Shown one piece after another: positions 8,427 to 17,290 of a DNA stretch of 64,000 nt (within the stretch, counting starts at the first letter, position 1; the number at the start of each line of letters is the position of its first letter). The notes under the pieces are model-generated. The model did no database searches, had not been told where the DNA came from, and saw only the letters and a program-made list of their open reading frames with translations. The stretch covers positions 84,423 to 148,422 of the forward strand of contig NZ_CAKZLP010000009.1 in assembly GCF_937127095.1 (NCBI RefSeq), given 5' to 3'. Origin of the DNA: an uncultured Amphritea sp. GTDB taxonomy: Bacteria; Pseudomonadota; Gammaproteobacteria; Pseudomonadales; Balneatricaceae. Position numbers and translations under genes: made by a program.

Positions 8427-9974
8427 TTATCCATGTGGAACGGGCTCTGCCCCTTTTAATTCCCGCGGTTTAACTTCCCCCTGAACAGCTCTATTCCGCC
8501 CCTGATCTTTTGCTTTGTAAACAGCCTCATCTGCGGCTTCAACCAACTCAGTTTCGGTTCTGTCTGCTGATGGAATCAGTGATGCATAACCAATGCTGAC
8601 AGTGACAATATCGGCAACCGGAGAGTCCGGGTGAAATATGTCCAGATTTTGTATTCCCCTGATTAGTCGATCAGCATGTTCAGCCGCTTCTGCCGCTTCT
8701 GTATCAGGAAGAAGAACAACAAACTCCTCGCCACCGTATCGCGCGACTAACTCTCCCTCTCGAAGACCGCCTTCGTGAAGATAGTTAGCAACCCTCTGTA
8801 AACAGCCATCCCCTCGTCGGTGTCCGTAAAAATCGTTATAGTTTTTGAAGTGATCAATATCGATAAATAATAGCGAGATAGTCCGCTGCTTTCGGATCGC
8901 CCTACGCCACTCTTCCTTAAGGCGCTGATCAAATGAACGACGGTTATAGAGACTGGTCAATCCATCGTGACTCGAATCAAACAGGGCAATAGAGAGATGT
9001 TTTAACTGCCGACTGGTAAACACACTGGCCAGCAGTAAAATTACTCCAGCAAAAAATGCAAGAATCAGCATATTAATCGCTTTTCCTTGCCAGCGATCCA
9101 GAACTGAACTCTCAGTCACTGAAATCAAGTTGATAACGGGGTAAAAGTCACTCGCATTAAATCCGACAATACGAAGCTGATGATCAATAGGGCTGACTAA
9201 AACAGCGTGCCCTCTGCGAAGAGAAAATATTTTAGTGAAGTCCTGAGAGTTCATAACATTCTGATTAAAAAATGAGTCATCCAGTGGGTATCGGTAAACT
9301 CCAAGTCCATCTTTGCGAATGACCGTTACCGCTCCGCCAGGGGGAAGCTGGAGTTCATTATACAGATAATCAAAATGCGCAAGTTTCAACTGGATGCCAA
9401 TGACTCCCGCAAATGCTCCATCAAGTGTCTCAAGCCGTTTTGTCAGGTAGATAACTCTCTCATCAGTCACCTTTGAGCGGGAAGGCTGACTGATACGCAC
9501 CCCCGTATGAGCGTTGTTTAAATGATCTTTATAATATTCCCGATCCGATGCATTGACTTTTTTAACCGGAAAACTGACGCTGTTTGCGACACTGATGCCG
9601 TCGCTATTGAGAATAAACAGGTGCTGGAAACTTGATGATGTTGAGGAGGCAAGAATACTTCGCCGTTTTTTGATGAGCGCCTCATGCAGCAGCTTAGTAT
9701 TGTCAAACGAGGCTGGCTGACCAAGATTCACATCTAAAACAACATCATTCAATATCGTTGATGCCAGGCCTAGCATCATATCAGTCTCTTTACTGAGAAT
9801 ACTCGCCATTGACTGCATAGACTTGGAGGCATAATGCAACTCATCCTGCTTATCTTTACTAATCTGGTAGACGGTTGCCGCAATCAACAACATTAATATG
9901 ATAACAGTAATGACTACAATACTATTTTTCAGCCGGTTAAGGATGGAGATACTGTAGGGAGTACTGCGATCCAT
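8427..9974 (-). CDS. diguanylate cyclase (Cache-like sensor plus GGDEF)
   Basis: Two TM segments; SHDGLTSLYNRRSFDQRL, LLFIDIDHFKNYNDFYGHRRGD, VARYGGEEFVVLLPDT. Confidence 0.92.
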   Translation of the reverse strand: MDRSTPYSISILNRLKNSIVVITVIILMLLIAATVYQISKDKQDELHYASKSMQSMASILSKETDMMLGLASTILNDVVLDVNLGQPASFDNTKLLHEALIKKRRSILASSTSSSFQHLFILNSDGISVANSVSFPVKKVNASDREYYKDHLNNAHTGVRISQPSRSKVTDERVIYLTKRLETLDGAFAGVIGIQLKLAHFDYLYNELQLPPGGAVTVIRKDGLGVYRYPLDDSFFNQNVMNSQDFTKIFSLRRGHAVLVSPIDHQLRIVGFNASDFYPVINLISVTESSVLDRWQGKAINMLILAFFAGVILLLASVFTSRQLKHLSIALFDSSHDGLTSLYNRRSFDQRLKEEWRRAIRKQRTISLLFIDIDHFKNYNDFYGHRRGDGCLQRVANYLHEGGLREGELVARYGGEEFVVLLPDTEAAEAAEHADRLIRGIQNLDIFHPDSPVADIVTVSIGYASLIPSADRTETELVEAADEAVYKAKDQGRNRAVQGEVKPRELKGAEPVPHG

Positions 9975-10187
9975 ATTGACCTCCGGTGTATATATCTCTG
10001 AAGCAAATCAGGCCTTCCATAGCAATTATTTAATCGCTTTGAATATAATAAGCTGGCCAGCCCACTCGGGCGCTGAGTTAAATCATAAAACGGTCAATGT
10101 ACAGCATTTTGGAGAAGCAAGAACGATGCGATGCAACTATCTTAGATCAGTCATCATTTGACGAAGCAAGCAATAGCACATTCCACT

Positions 10188-10760
10188 TCACTTAGGCTTT
10201 TCCTCATGAACAAGCATATCCATGAATTTTACAAACCTTTCTCTGGTTTCGGATCGCTTTGCACTTATCAATCCGTGCGCGATAACATAACGGCTCGATT
10301 TATTGAGTGTTTCAAAAAACGCTTTAGCATTCGGATTGTTCTCCAGTGCAGCGAGAAAGTCCTCGGGCACGTCCATTTCACTGACTACGTAGGCGTTTCC
10401 CCAACGACCGTCCGCTTTTGCAGCACGAACATACACGAGCCCTGATTCCATCATCCGGCCTTCACTTATCAAACGAGCCACATGTTCCGTGTTCCTTTTA
10501 GACCAGTTGCTTCGCACTTTTCTGGGAGTAATACGCTGAAGGTAGGCCTGGTCATCGATTGACTTCTTAACACCGTCGATCCAACCCCAGCATAGCGCCT
10601 CGACCACGACATCATTCCAGGTCACGCTCAGAACTCCAGTATGTTTCTTGAATATTTTCACCCATAGCTCACGTTCAGTGGCGTGATTAAGCTTGAGCCA
10701 CTGGCCGAGATCTTTCGGAGTTGCAAATGTCATGATTCTCAATGGATCAGATTCAGGCAT
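10188..10760 (-). CDS. YdeI/OmpD-associated family protein
   Basis: HATERELWVKIFKKHTGVLSVTWNDVVVEALCWGWIDGVKKSIDDQAYLQRITPRKVRSNWSKRNTEHVARLI. Confidence 0.85.
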   Translation of the reverse strand: MPESDPLRIMTFATPKDLGQWLKLNHATERELWVKIFKKHTGVLSVTWNDVVVEALCWGWIDGVKKSIDDQAYLQRITPRKVRSNWSKRNTEHVARLISEGRMMESGLVYVRAAKADGRWGNAYVVSEMDVPEDFLAALENNPNAKAFFETLNKSSRYVIAHGLISAKRSETRERFVKFMDMLVHEEKPK

Positions 10761-10801
10761 CAGATTAGATTCTCTAAGGTATACCCCTGGCAGAAGTTTT
10801 T

Positions 10802-10851
10802 TTGGGGGGCTGGCATACTGTTTACGGAAACAAAAAAAGACAGCCCCCCAA
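10802..10851. other. strong hairpin element
   Basis: TTGGGGGGCTG (10802-10812) pairs with CAGCCCCCCAA (10841-10851), with nested TGTTT-ACGG-AAACA. Confidence 0.7.
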
Positions 10852-10878
10852 GTCTGATTGCTACGAAATATTATGAGC

Positions 10879-11220
10879 TTACCACTGAACCAAGACGTCT
10901 TGAACTTTTGAGGTCTCTAAATCAAAACCTATTGCCCAAAACGCCATAAAGTCACTTTTACTGTATTTTACCTTCCAGAGTGTCAGCTTCGAGTCTGCTC
11001 TCATTAAAACGTCTATGGGATCGATGCTCTCTATATCACCCATTTCATTCTCTATGTCACTGCACATTTGGATGTACATTTCCTCTGTTATCTTTCCGTC
11101 ATCGTTCAGGTCTGCAGGCGGCATAGACATTTCCTGGAGTGCGCTATAATTTTTCCCATCGTGCAACCTGACCAGCCTTTCAGCCAATTCAATTTCCAGT
11201 TCATTAAGCATATGACTCAA
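10879..11220 (-). CDS. hypothetical protein
   Basis: 113-aa ORF MLNELEIELAERLVRLHDGKNYSALQEMSMPPADLNDDGKITEEMYIQ... with upstream AAGGAGAA. Confidence 0.55.
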   Translation of the reverse strand: MSHMLNELEIELAERLVRLHDGKNYSALQEMSMPPADLNDDGKITEEMYIQMCSDIENEMGDIESIDPIDVLMRADSKLTLWKVKYSKSDFMAFWAIGFDLETSKVQDVLVQW

Positions 11221-11231
11221 TTCTCCTTGAG

Positions 11232-11302
11232 GGCATAGCGCCCAACATCAAGAGCCGGAGCCCAGCGATGGCCCAAGCCCGGGGGCGATTTTGCTATATG
11301 GC
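11232..11302 (-). other. attC-like recombination-site remnant (tentative)
   Basis: Minus strand GCCATATAGC...GATGTTGGGCGCTATGCC, about 71 bp, imperfectly palindromic; GTTGGGC fits GTTRRRY; overlaps the stop codon of one small gene and ends 12-26 nt before the next ATG. Confidence 0.35.
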
Positions 11303-11524
11303 ATACAAATTCCCTAGAAGGCCGAGAATAAAGACACCCCAGAAGACGGCGTTTATATAGACTGTCCACTTCTTCTTATAAACGTCTTCGTTACTACCCA
11401 CTAACACTGTTTCTAATACGTTTTTAGTTGTTTGCTTGCTGCAACAGGCGCCAATTAGGGAAGCAACGAAAAGAACCACTATCCCCAACCCGCTAATAGC
11501 CATCATGAACTCAAATATTGTCAT
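11294..11524 (-). CDS. small two-TM hypothetical membrane protein
   Basis: MTIFEFMMAISGLGIVVLFVASLIGACC... AVFWGVFILGLLGNLYAI. Confidence 0.5.
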   Translation of the reverse strand: MTIFEFMMAISGLGIVVLFVASLIGACCSKQTTKNVLETVLVGSNEDVYKKKWTVYINAVFWGVFILGLLGNLYAI

Positions 11525-11801
11525 ACCAACCTTAGGCTTATCGTTTCACATAAAGACCGAGTCATAAGCGCGAACTTATTAACATCCCGATTGACGCAAC
11601 TGCTATGTGCACTTAGCCAAAGCTCCATTGACGACGATACGGAATCCGGCCGTGTCAGAATCATCAAAGCATCTCGACGGCAACCGCTGAATTTAAAGGC
11701 ATTTAAAGTATCCGCTAAGCTGGGGAGCTTCACACTGACCCTGTTGATTCTCTGTTGATTGGACCCTGCTGATTTGTGCCCTGTAACTCAAATAGCGCCA
11801 C

Positions 11802-12356
11802 TCACTCCATCATCTCAAAATACTCAATATGATCGTTTTTCAAAACCACTTGGAGGTTATGAAAACCCGAGACAGACACACGCTGCTGCCCTCTCTTGCT
11901 CAGGTAGTTCGAGTACACCACAACATCGATTGCAGACCGATGCCTCTCGGGTAAAGCAACCGCCTCGACAATGTCGCCAGGAGGTATCTCAAGGGAGACC
12001 AAGTCAGCCTGAAGGCCGAGTATCGATTTCAGGCCATCCCTTGCAGCAAACCACTCTCCGGTCTCCTTGGGTAACAATGTTGCAGCACGGCTGCTGTAGA
12101 TAAAAACCAAGTCTACCGCTGTGGATGATTGATCGTTGGCTTCGGGCAGAGCGACGATCTGAAGGCTTTCCAGCTGACTGCCCTGGCCCTCCACTTGCAC
12201 AACATCACAACCGGCAACCAGCGCGATGCTAAGGTAGAGTCCCAACCGACATAAGAAAGTAGCGCCTCTGTTGTGCCTATGGGTAGTCAGCTCTCTTATC
12301 ATTTCATCCCTTTTACCAAACAACGAAAAAATTGGCCAACCCATTTGATAACTCAT
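11802..12356 (-). CDS. hypothetical lipoprotein
   Basis: Internal lipobox LYLSIALVAGC; start uncertain. Confidence 0.55.
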   Translation of the reverse strand: MSYQMGWPIFSLFGKRDEMIRELTTHRHNRGATFLCRLGLYLSIALVAGCDVVQVEGQGSQLESLQIVALPEANDQSSTAVDLVFIYSSRAATLLPKETGEWFAARDGLKSILGLQADLVSLEIPPGDIVEAVALPERHRSAIDVVVYSNYLSKRGQQRVSVSGFHNLQVVLKNDHIEYFEMME

Positions 12357-12460
12357 TTCAGTCTCATAAAATTAACCGGCCCCATGTTGACCAGTTGAAT
12401 ATTCATTTTCACTGTCGGCCTGTACGGATTGCAGATGTTAAACACAACAAGGATCTCTCT

Positions 12461-12613
12461 ATGCAAAATTCACCGAATGTTCTGCTAATGGTAGCGGCAA
12501 TAGCAAGCGGTTGCGCGGCATTATTACATTTTGCCTGCGTTTTTCTGGGTGCCCCCGGTTTCCGGATACTTGGCGCAGGAGAGCGATTGGTTCGCATGGC
12601 TGGAGAAATATGA
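12461..12613 (+). pseudogene. truncated small membrane protein
   Basis: MQNSPNVLLMVAAIASGCAALLHFACVFLGAPGFRILGAGERLVRMAGEI* resembles only the N-terminal half of a small membrane-protein family recalled from memory; stops abruptly just before a repeat-rich region. Confidence 0.4.
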
Positions 12614-12743
12614 GGGTAAAGTCTTGTATTATGCATGTCGATGACTAACGACTATTCAGTTAAGTTGCCGTTCTGCAAAACGCAAGACCTGACCCCTTGC
12701 CCCCTGGAATAAGCTCTGGTTAACGTACCTGGATCAATTACTC

Positions 12744-12842
12744 TGCCCTGTCGATTCAAAAGCGTTTTTACCACAGAGCACACAGAGAAAAGAACTGATC
12801 CGGTTAAGGAAGCTGGATCAATGACTCTGACCCTGTTGATTC
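12744..12842. repeat. dispersed degenerate repeat, copy C
   Basis: gattcaaaagcgtttttaccacagagcacacagagaaaa...ccggttaaggaagctggatcaatgactctgaccctgttgatt; preceded by a partial copy at 12716-12747. Confidence 0.7.
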
Positions 12843-12867
12843 GTTTCGGACTATCTTTCGACACCCA

Positions 12868-12901
12868 AGCGACGAGCAAGCTACGCTTCTTGTGACATTC
12901 T
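12868..12901. repeat. 34-bp direct repeat, left copy
   Basis: agcgacgagcaagctacgcttcttgtgacattct; 30/34 identical to 14946-14979. Confidence 0.75.
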
Positions 12902-12942
12902 AGCTGTTTTAGGTACGTTGCAAGTAACCGGCTTATAGGTAC

Positions 12943-14580
12943 TTAAAGAGTGCCTGTCCTATCTTTCTCTTTCGCTCTCGTAAGACATAGAGAAAAATCA
13001 TCCTTTAGCTTTGTAGAAATTAGATTAATTTGATTGTCATCGTTAGAAATATAGGCAATACACGACTGAGAAGTGTTCCCAGCTAAACCTAGAAGCGTAT
13101 TCGGGCTATTGTCCTTTTTCTTTCTTGTATATTTCCCTTTAAAAGTTGAGCCAGAAACTTCACCGTTTAATTCGGCTTCGTAGGTACTGTTACCGCCAAG
13201 ACCTAGAGATGTCTCAGACCAAGTTGCTTTAATTGCATCATTCTCTATTGTTATAGTTGTTGGATAAGTATTACTAACCAGCCAATCTCCCTTTAGTGAT
13301 TCAGAATTCCCAGTGTAATATTGTTCGGTGTATTTTCTAATGTTTTTTTGCCGTTCGAGGGATTTTTCTTTTAACTTATCCCATTCTGTATTTTGTTCTT
13401 GTTTTTTTTCATCAATTGCAGCAATTAGGCTGTGTACATTTTTATGGGGATCATCTGACTCAAGTGCTTTTTTTGCTATCTTTTCCGCTTCATCAGTAAA
13501 TCCTGCACCTAAGAGCAAATAACCTTGATTAGCCATAGCAAGCGTATTGTTATAACTCGATGATTTTTTGTAGTTCTCAACAGCTTTTATTTTTAACCCT
13601 GCCTCTTGCGCTCTTACGCCCAAATTATTTAGTGCTGTAGAGTTATCGCCATCAATTTGGATGAGCGTTATATAGTTACTTATTGATATTTCATCTATAT
13701 CTTCATCGCTTGCAGCATAAGCAGAATTAAATAGTTCATCTCTGTTATTTACATCAAACTCCAGAGACTTATCCTTGCAATAAATTGATATCGATTTATT
13801 TCCTAGAGTTTTTTCAATTGAAGACAGGGCTTCGTACAGACTTGATTTCTGCGCATGATCAACCGCCTTTGATAATCTGCTGACTAGTATATTTTTAGCT
13901 TCAATTGATTTATCATCTTTATTTAAAGCATATGCCAAATTTACTGCAGCTCTTGTTTTTAGTGCTTCAGTTTGCGTTTCATATAATACTGATCGCCACA
14001 ACTCAACTTCTTTTCCGTATTGCATGCTATCGCTAAGGCAGAAAGAAAGCCAAGTTAGAGTATTAAACTTCGATTCTTCTGACTTTGCCATGCGCGCAAG
14101 ATCTTTAAGTTCTTCTATAGACTTATTATCCTTAGCTTTCTCAAACCTAAAATACAGATATAAGGCTTTGTTTTTTTCTAGTTGAATATCATCATTTTCG
14201 TTTACTGCGTACCTTTTAAATATTGTCTCCGCGTCATTAAATCGTCTTTCAGAAAAGGCCTTATGCATCTCGGAGAACCACTGGCCTTCTTTTTCCTCAA
14301 CCTCGTTTACTTGAGTACCCTTCTCTTCGGAGGAAGGCTTTTCATCAGCGCTAGGAATCTCTTTAATAGTTTCTTTGGCATCAGGAGGAGCTACTGCCTC
14401 CATCCCGAGTGTAGAATCGCCTCTCTTAAAGGTAAACGAGGTAAGCCTAGATATAAAACCCGAAATAGCGACTCGATTAATGATTATTAAAACAAGTAAT
14501 ACAATAGCAATGGAATTGTTCGAAAGAAATTCCGTAACTATTTTAATCGCCTCAATGGTTGTATTTTGTGATTCACTCAT
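12943..14580 (-). CDS. membrane-anchored TPR-like protein
   Basis: N-terminal TM (FLSNNSIAIVLLVLIIINRVAISGF), acidic linker, helical repeats (ALNNLGVRAQEAGLKIKAVENYKKSSSYNNTLAMANQGYLLLGAGFTDEAEKIAKKALESDDP); visibly AT-rich. Confidence 0.75.
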   Translation of the reverse strand: MSESQNTTIEAIKIVTEFLSNNSIAIVLLVLIIINRVAISGFISRLTSFTFKRGDSTLGMEAVAPPDAKETIKEIPSADEKPSSEEKGTQVNEVEEKEGQWFSEMHKAFSERRFNDAETIFKRYAVNENDDIQLEKNKALYLYFRFEKAKDNKSIEELKDLARMAKSEESKFNTLTWLSFCLSDSMQYGKEVELWRSVLYETQTEALKTRAAVNLAYALNKDDKSIEAKNILVSRLSKAVDHAQKSSLYEALSSIEKTLGNKSISIYCKDKSLEFDVNNRDELFNSAYAASDEDIDEISISNYITLIQIDGDNSTALNNLGVRAQEAGLKIKAVENYKKSSSYNNTLAMANQGYLLLGAGFTDEAEKIAKKALESDDPHKNVHSLIAAIDEKKQEQNTEWDKLKEKSLERQKNIRKYTEQYYTGNSESLKGDWLVSNTYPTTITIENDAIKATWSETSLGLGGNSTYEAELNGEVSGSTFKGKYTRKKKDNSPNTLLGLAGNTSQSCIAYISNDDNQINLISTKLKDDFSLCLTRAKEKDRTGTL

Positions 14581-14608
14581 AATTTATTCTTTGGCCTAAC
14601 AGCTAAAT

Positions 14609-14750
14609 ATACGACAGTGGATTTGGAGAAATACGACAAGTTGTCGTATATCACCGCTTCTTGTCAGATCACAAAACTCAGACAACTCTCTGAATTTTAA
14701 AAGATTGTACGTAGATTTTACTGTGTGGAAACACGACAGCCTGTCGTATA
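14609..14750. promoter_or_regulatory. cluster of TATACGACA/TGTCGTATA palindromes upstream of the TPR gene
   Basis: ATACGACAA-G-TTGTCGTAT at 14631-14649; ACGACAG-C-CTGTCGT at 14733-14747; half-site TATACGACAG at 14609. Confidence 0.6.
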
Positions 14751-14945
14751 TGTGCAGAAAGGCGACACAATGGCCATTAATAAGATTTATTCTCACTCTG
14801 ACTCCCTGAGCTGAGGTGTTGTTACCCCTTGACTGATCAATAGTTACATAGAAAACGATAGGATAAAAGCGCATTAAGCCACTGTTTTAAAGATCTTCAC
14901 TTTCCCTAATCCAGGGCGCTAACGACACCCTGCTTTTGACGCTCG

Positions 14946-14979
14946 AGCGACGAGCAAGTCACGCTTTGTGTGACATTCT
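14946..14979. repeat. 34-bp direct repeat, right copy
   Basis: agcgacgagcaagtcacgctttgtgtgacattct. Confidence 0.75.
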
Positions 14980-15089
14980 GACCACTAGCCAGCGGCGCAG
15001 CCGCGATCTAGCTACTTTCTCAGCTTTATAAAAAAGGCCAACACATCTCTGCATCAGCCTTTTCAAACAACCAAACTTAATTCAAAAAA

Positions 15090-16271
15090 TCAAAGCATCT
15101 CTACCGCAACCGCGGTGGCTTCACCGCCACCGATACACAGGGATGCAACGCCCTTTTTCTTGCCCTGGTTTTTCAGTGCGTACAGCAGCGTTACCAGGAT
15201 GCGGGAACCGGATGAGCCGATGGGGTGACCCAGTGCACAGGCGCCGCCGTTGACGTTGACTTTCGACGCATCCAGCCCCAGCTCGCTGATCGCTAGCATG
15301 GTGACGACGGCGAAGGCTTCGTTGATTTCATAGAGATCAACCTCGTCCTTGCTCCAGCCTGCGCGGGTCAGTACTTTATCAATCGCACCAATCGGCGCAA
15401 TGGTAAATTCGGCGGGCAGTTGCGCGTGGGTTGAATGCGCGACGATTCGGGCCAGCGGCTGCAAGCCGCGCTTTTGCGCTTCGGATTCACGCATCAATAC
15501 CAGTGCAGAACCGCCATCAGAAATTGAACTGGAGTTTGCTGCGGTGATGGTGCCATCTTTTTTGAATGCCGGGTTAAGCTGACGGATCTTATCTTTGCGG
15601 GCATTACCCGGCTGTTCATCGGTATCAACAACGGTATCGCCACGGCGGGACTTGACGGTCACCGGGGCGATTTCATCTTTAAATGCACCGCTCTCAATCG
15701 CCGCCAGCGCCTTGTCCAGTGAGCCGATAGCGAAATCATCCATCGCCTCGCGGGTGACGTTGAAATCATCGGCGCTCTTCTGCGCGAAGCTACCCATCAG
15801 GCCACCTTCATAGGCATCTTCCAGGCCATCGAAAAACATATGGTCGATCACCTGTTGATGCCCCATGCGCATACCGGCACGGGCTTTAGGCAACAGGTAG
15901 GGTGACAGGCTCATGTTTTCCATGCCCCCGGCAACCATGATATCCACCTGCCCCGCTTTCAGCTGATCGTGTGCCAGCATCACCGCTTTCATGCCGGAAC
16001 CACACATTTTGTTGACGGTGGTTGCCCCTGCTGCATCATGAATGCCTGCGCCGCGCGCCGCCTGACGTGCAGGTGCCTGGCCCAAACCTGCCGGCAGGAC
16101 ACAGCCCATAATCACTTCATCAATATCACTGCCCTGCAGACCGGCTCGTTCAATCGCGGCTTTAATCGCGGTGGCACACAGATCGGGAGAACGCACTTCG
16201 CTTAATGCGCCCATCATGCCTCCCATCGGGGTACGGGCTGCACTGACAATTACAATTGAATCCTGACTCAT
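15090..16271 (-). CDS. acetyl-CoA C-acetyltransferase (thiolase)
   Basis: VIVSAARTPMGGMMGALSEV, NKMCGSGMKAVMLAHDQL, NEAFAVVTMLAI, NVNGGACALGHPIGSSGSRILVTLLYAL, CIGGGEATAVAVE. Confidence 0.93.
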   Translation of the reverse strand: MSQDSIVIVSAARTPMGGMMGALSEVRSPDLCATAIKAAIERAGLQGSDIDEVIMGCVLPAGLGQAPARQAARGAGIHDAAGATTVNKMCGSGMKAVMLAHDQLKAGQVDIMVAGGMENMSLSPYLLPKARAGMRMGHQQVIDHMFFDGLEDAYEGGLMGSFAQKSADDFNVTREAMDDFAIGSLDKALAAIESGAFKDEIAPVTVKSRRGDTVVDTDEQPGNARKDKIRQLNPAFKKDGTITAANSSSISDGGSALVLMRESEAQKRGLQPLARIVAHSTHAQLPAEFTIAPIGAIDKVLTRAGWSKDEVDLYEINEAFAVVTMLAISELGLDASKVNVNGGACALGHPIGSSGSRILVTLLYALKNQGKKKGVASLCIGGGEATAVAVEML

Positions 16272-16312
16272 ATTTCTCTCCAAACCCACTGTCATATCGT
16301 CTAAATGAAACT

Positions 16313-16341
16313 AAAAGGGACGCACTTTAGCGTCCCTTTTT
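16313..16341 (-). terminator. intrinsic terminator downstream of livM
   Basis: AAAAGGGACGC-ACTTTA-GCGTCCCTTTTT. Confidence 0.75.
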
Positions 16342-16354
16342 GACTTAATAATAG

Positions 16355-17287
16355 TTAACCAAAGTTTTTCTTCATAATCTTCTGGAGCTCACCCACGATA
16401 CCGCTGCGGAAGGCCAGCACGCAGACAATAAAGATGAAGCCCATGATGATGTGTATGTAATTACCCAACTCACCGCCGGAGAGGTAGTTCTGGATAGTAA
16501 CAACCACACCAGCACCCACAACAGGCCCGAAGATAGTACCCATACCCCCTAGCAGAGTCATGAGTACAACTTCGCCAGACATATGCCAATGGACATCGGT
16601 CAGGGAGGCAAGCTGGAATACCAGCGTTTTAGTCGAACCGGCCATACCTGCCAGAGCAGAAGAGATGATAAAGACAACCCACTTATAGTCATTAACGTTG
16701 TATCCCAACGATACTGCCCGTGGCTCGTTTTCACGAATCGCTTTCAGAATTTGGCCAAAAGGTGAATGAATTGTGCGGTGGACTACCCAGAATCCGAAGA
16801 TGAAGATCGCCAGCACAAAGTAGTACATGTTGGTATTATCGGACAGATCAATCATGCCCAACAAAGAACCGCGAGGCACACCTTGCATACCATCCTCACC
16901 CCCGGTAAACGGTGATTGCAGATAGAAGAAGAATGCCAGCTGGGCTAATGCCAGGGTTACCATCGCAAAGTAGATACCTTCGCGCTTCACCGCAAGCTTG
17001 CCGTAAACCGCCCCTAATACGCCCGCAGCCACAGTACCCACAAGGATAGAGATCTCAGGTCCCATACCGGTATGCAACATCATGGCACCGGTCACATATC
17101 CCCCCGTCCCCAAAAAAGCAGCATGACCAAAAGACAGCAGGCCAACATAACCCAATAACAGGTTGAAGGCACAGGCAAACAATGCGAAGCACAACACCTT
17201 CATCAGGAACACCGGATACAAAACCATCGGTGCTACCAACGCTAAAAGAAACAATACCAGATAAAGTTTATTAATTTTCATGGTCAA
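16355..17287 (-). CDS. livM: branched-chain amino acid ABC transporter permease LivM-like
   Basis: LLLGYVGLLSFGHAAFLGTGGYVTGAM, KAIRENEPRAVSLGYNVNDYKWVVFIISSALAGMAG. Confidence 0.88.
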   Translation of the reverse strand: MTMKINKLYLVLFLLALVAPMVLYPVFLMKVLCFALFACAFNLLLGYVGLLSFGHAAFLGTGGYVTGAMMLHTGMGPEISILVGTVAAGVLGAVYGKLAVKREGIYFAMVTLALAQLAFFFYLQSPFTGGEDGMQGVPRGSLLGMIDLSDNTNMYYFVLAIFIFGFWVVHRTIHSPFGQILKAIRENEPRAVSLGYNVNDYKWVVFIISSALAGMAGSTKTLVFQLASLTDVHWHMSGEVVLMTLLGGMGTIFGPVVGAGVVVTIQNYLSGGELGNYIHIIMGFIFIVCVLAFRSGIVGELQKIMKKNFG

Positions 17288-17290
17288 CTC

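Noticed and set aside
9975-10187. GTTAAAT/ATTTAAC motif as another attC
   Set aside because: Only one half-site; no matching partner at a plausible distance.
11521-11733. 70-aa minus-strand ORF
   Set aside because: Serine-rich with no domain; cannot be distinguished from a chance ORF.
14596-14874. 92-aa minus-strand ORF
   Set aside because: Covers the palindrome array upstream of the TPR gene; no domain or convincing RBS, so it is better read as regulatory DNA.
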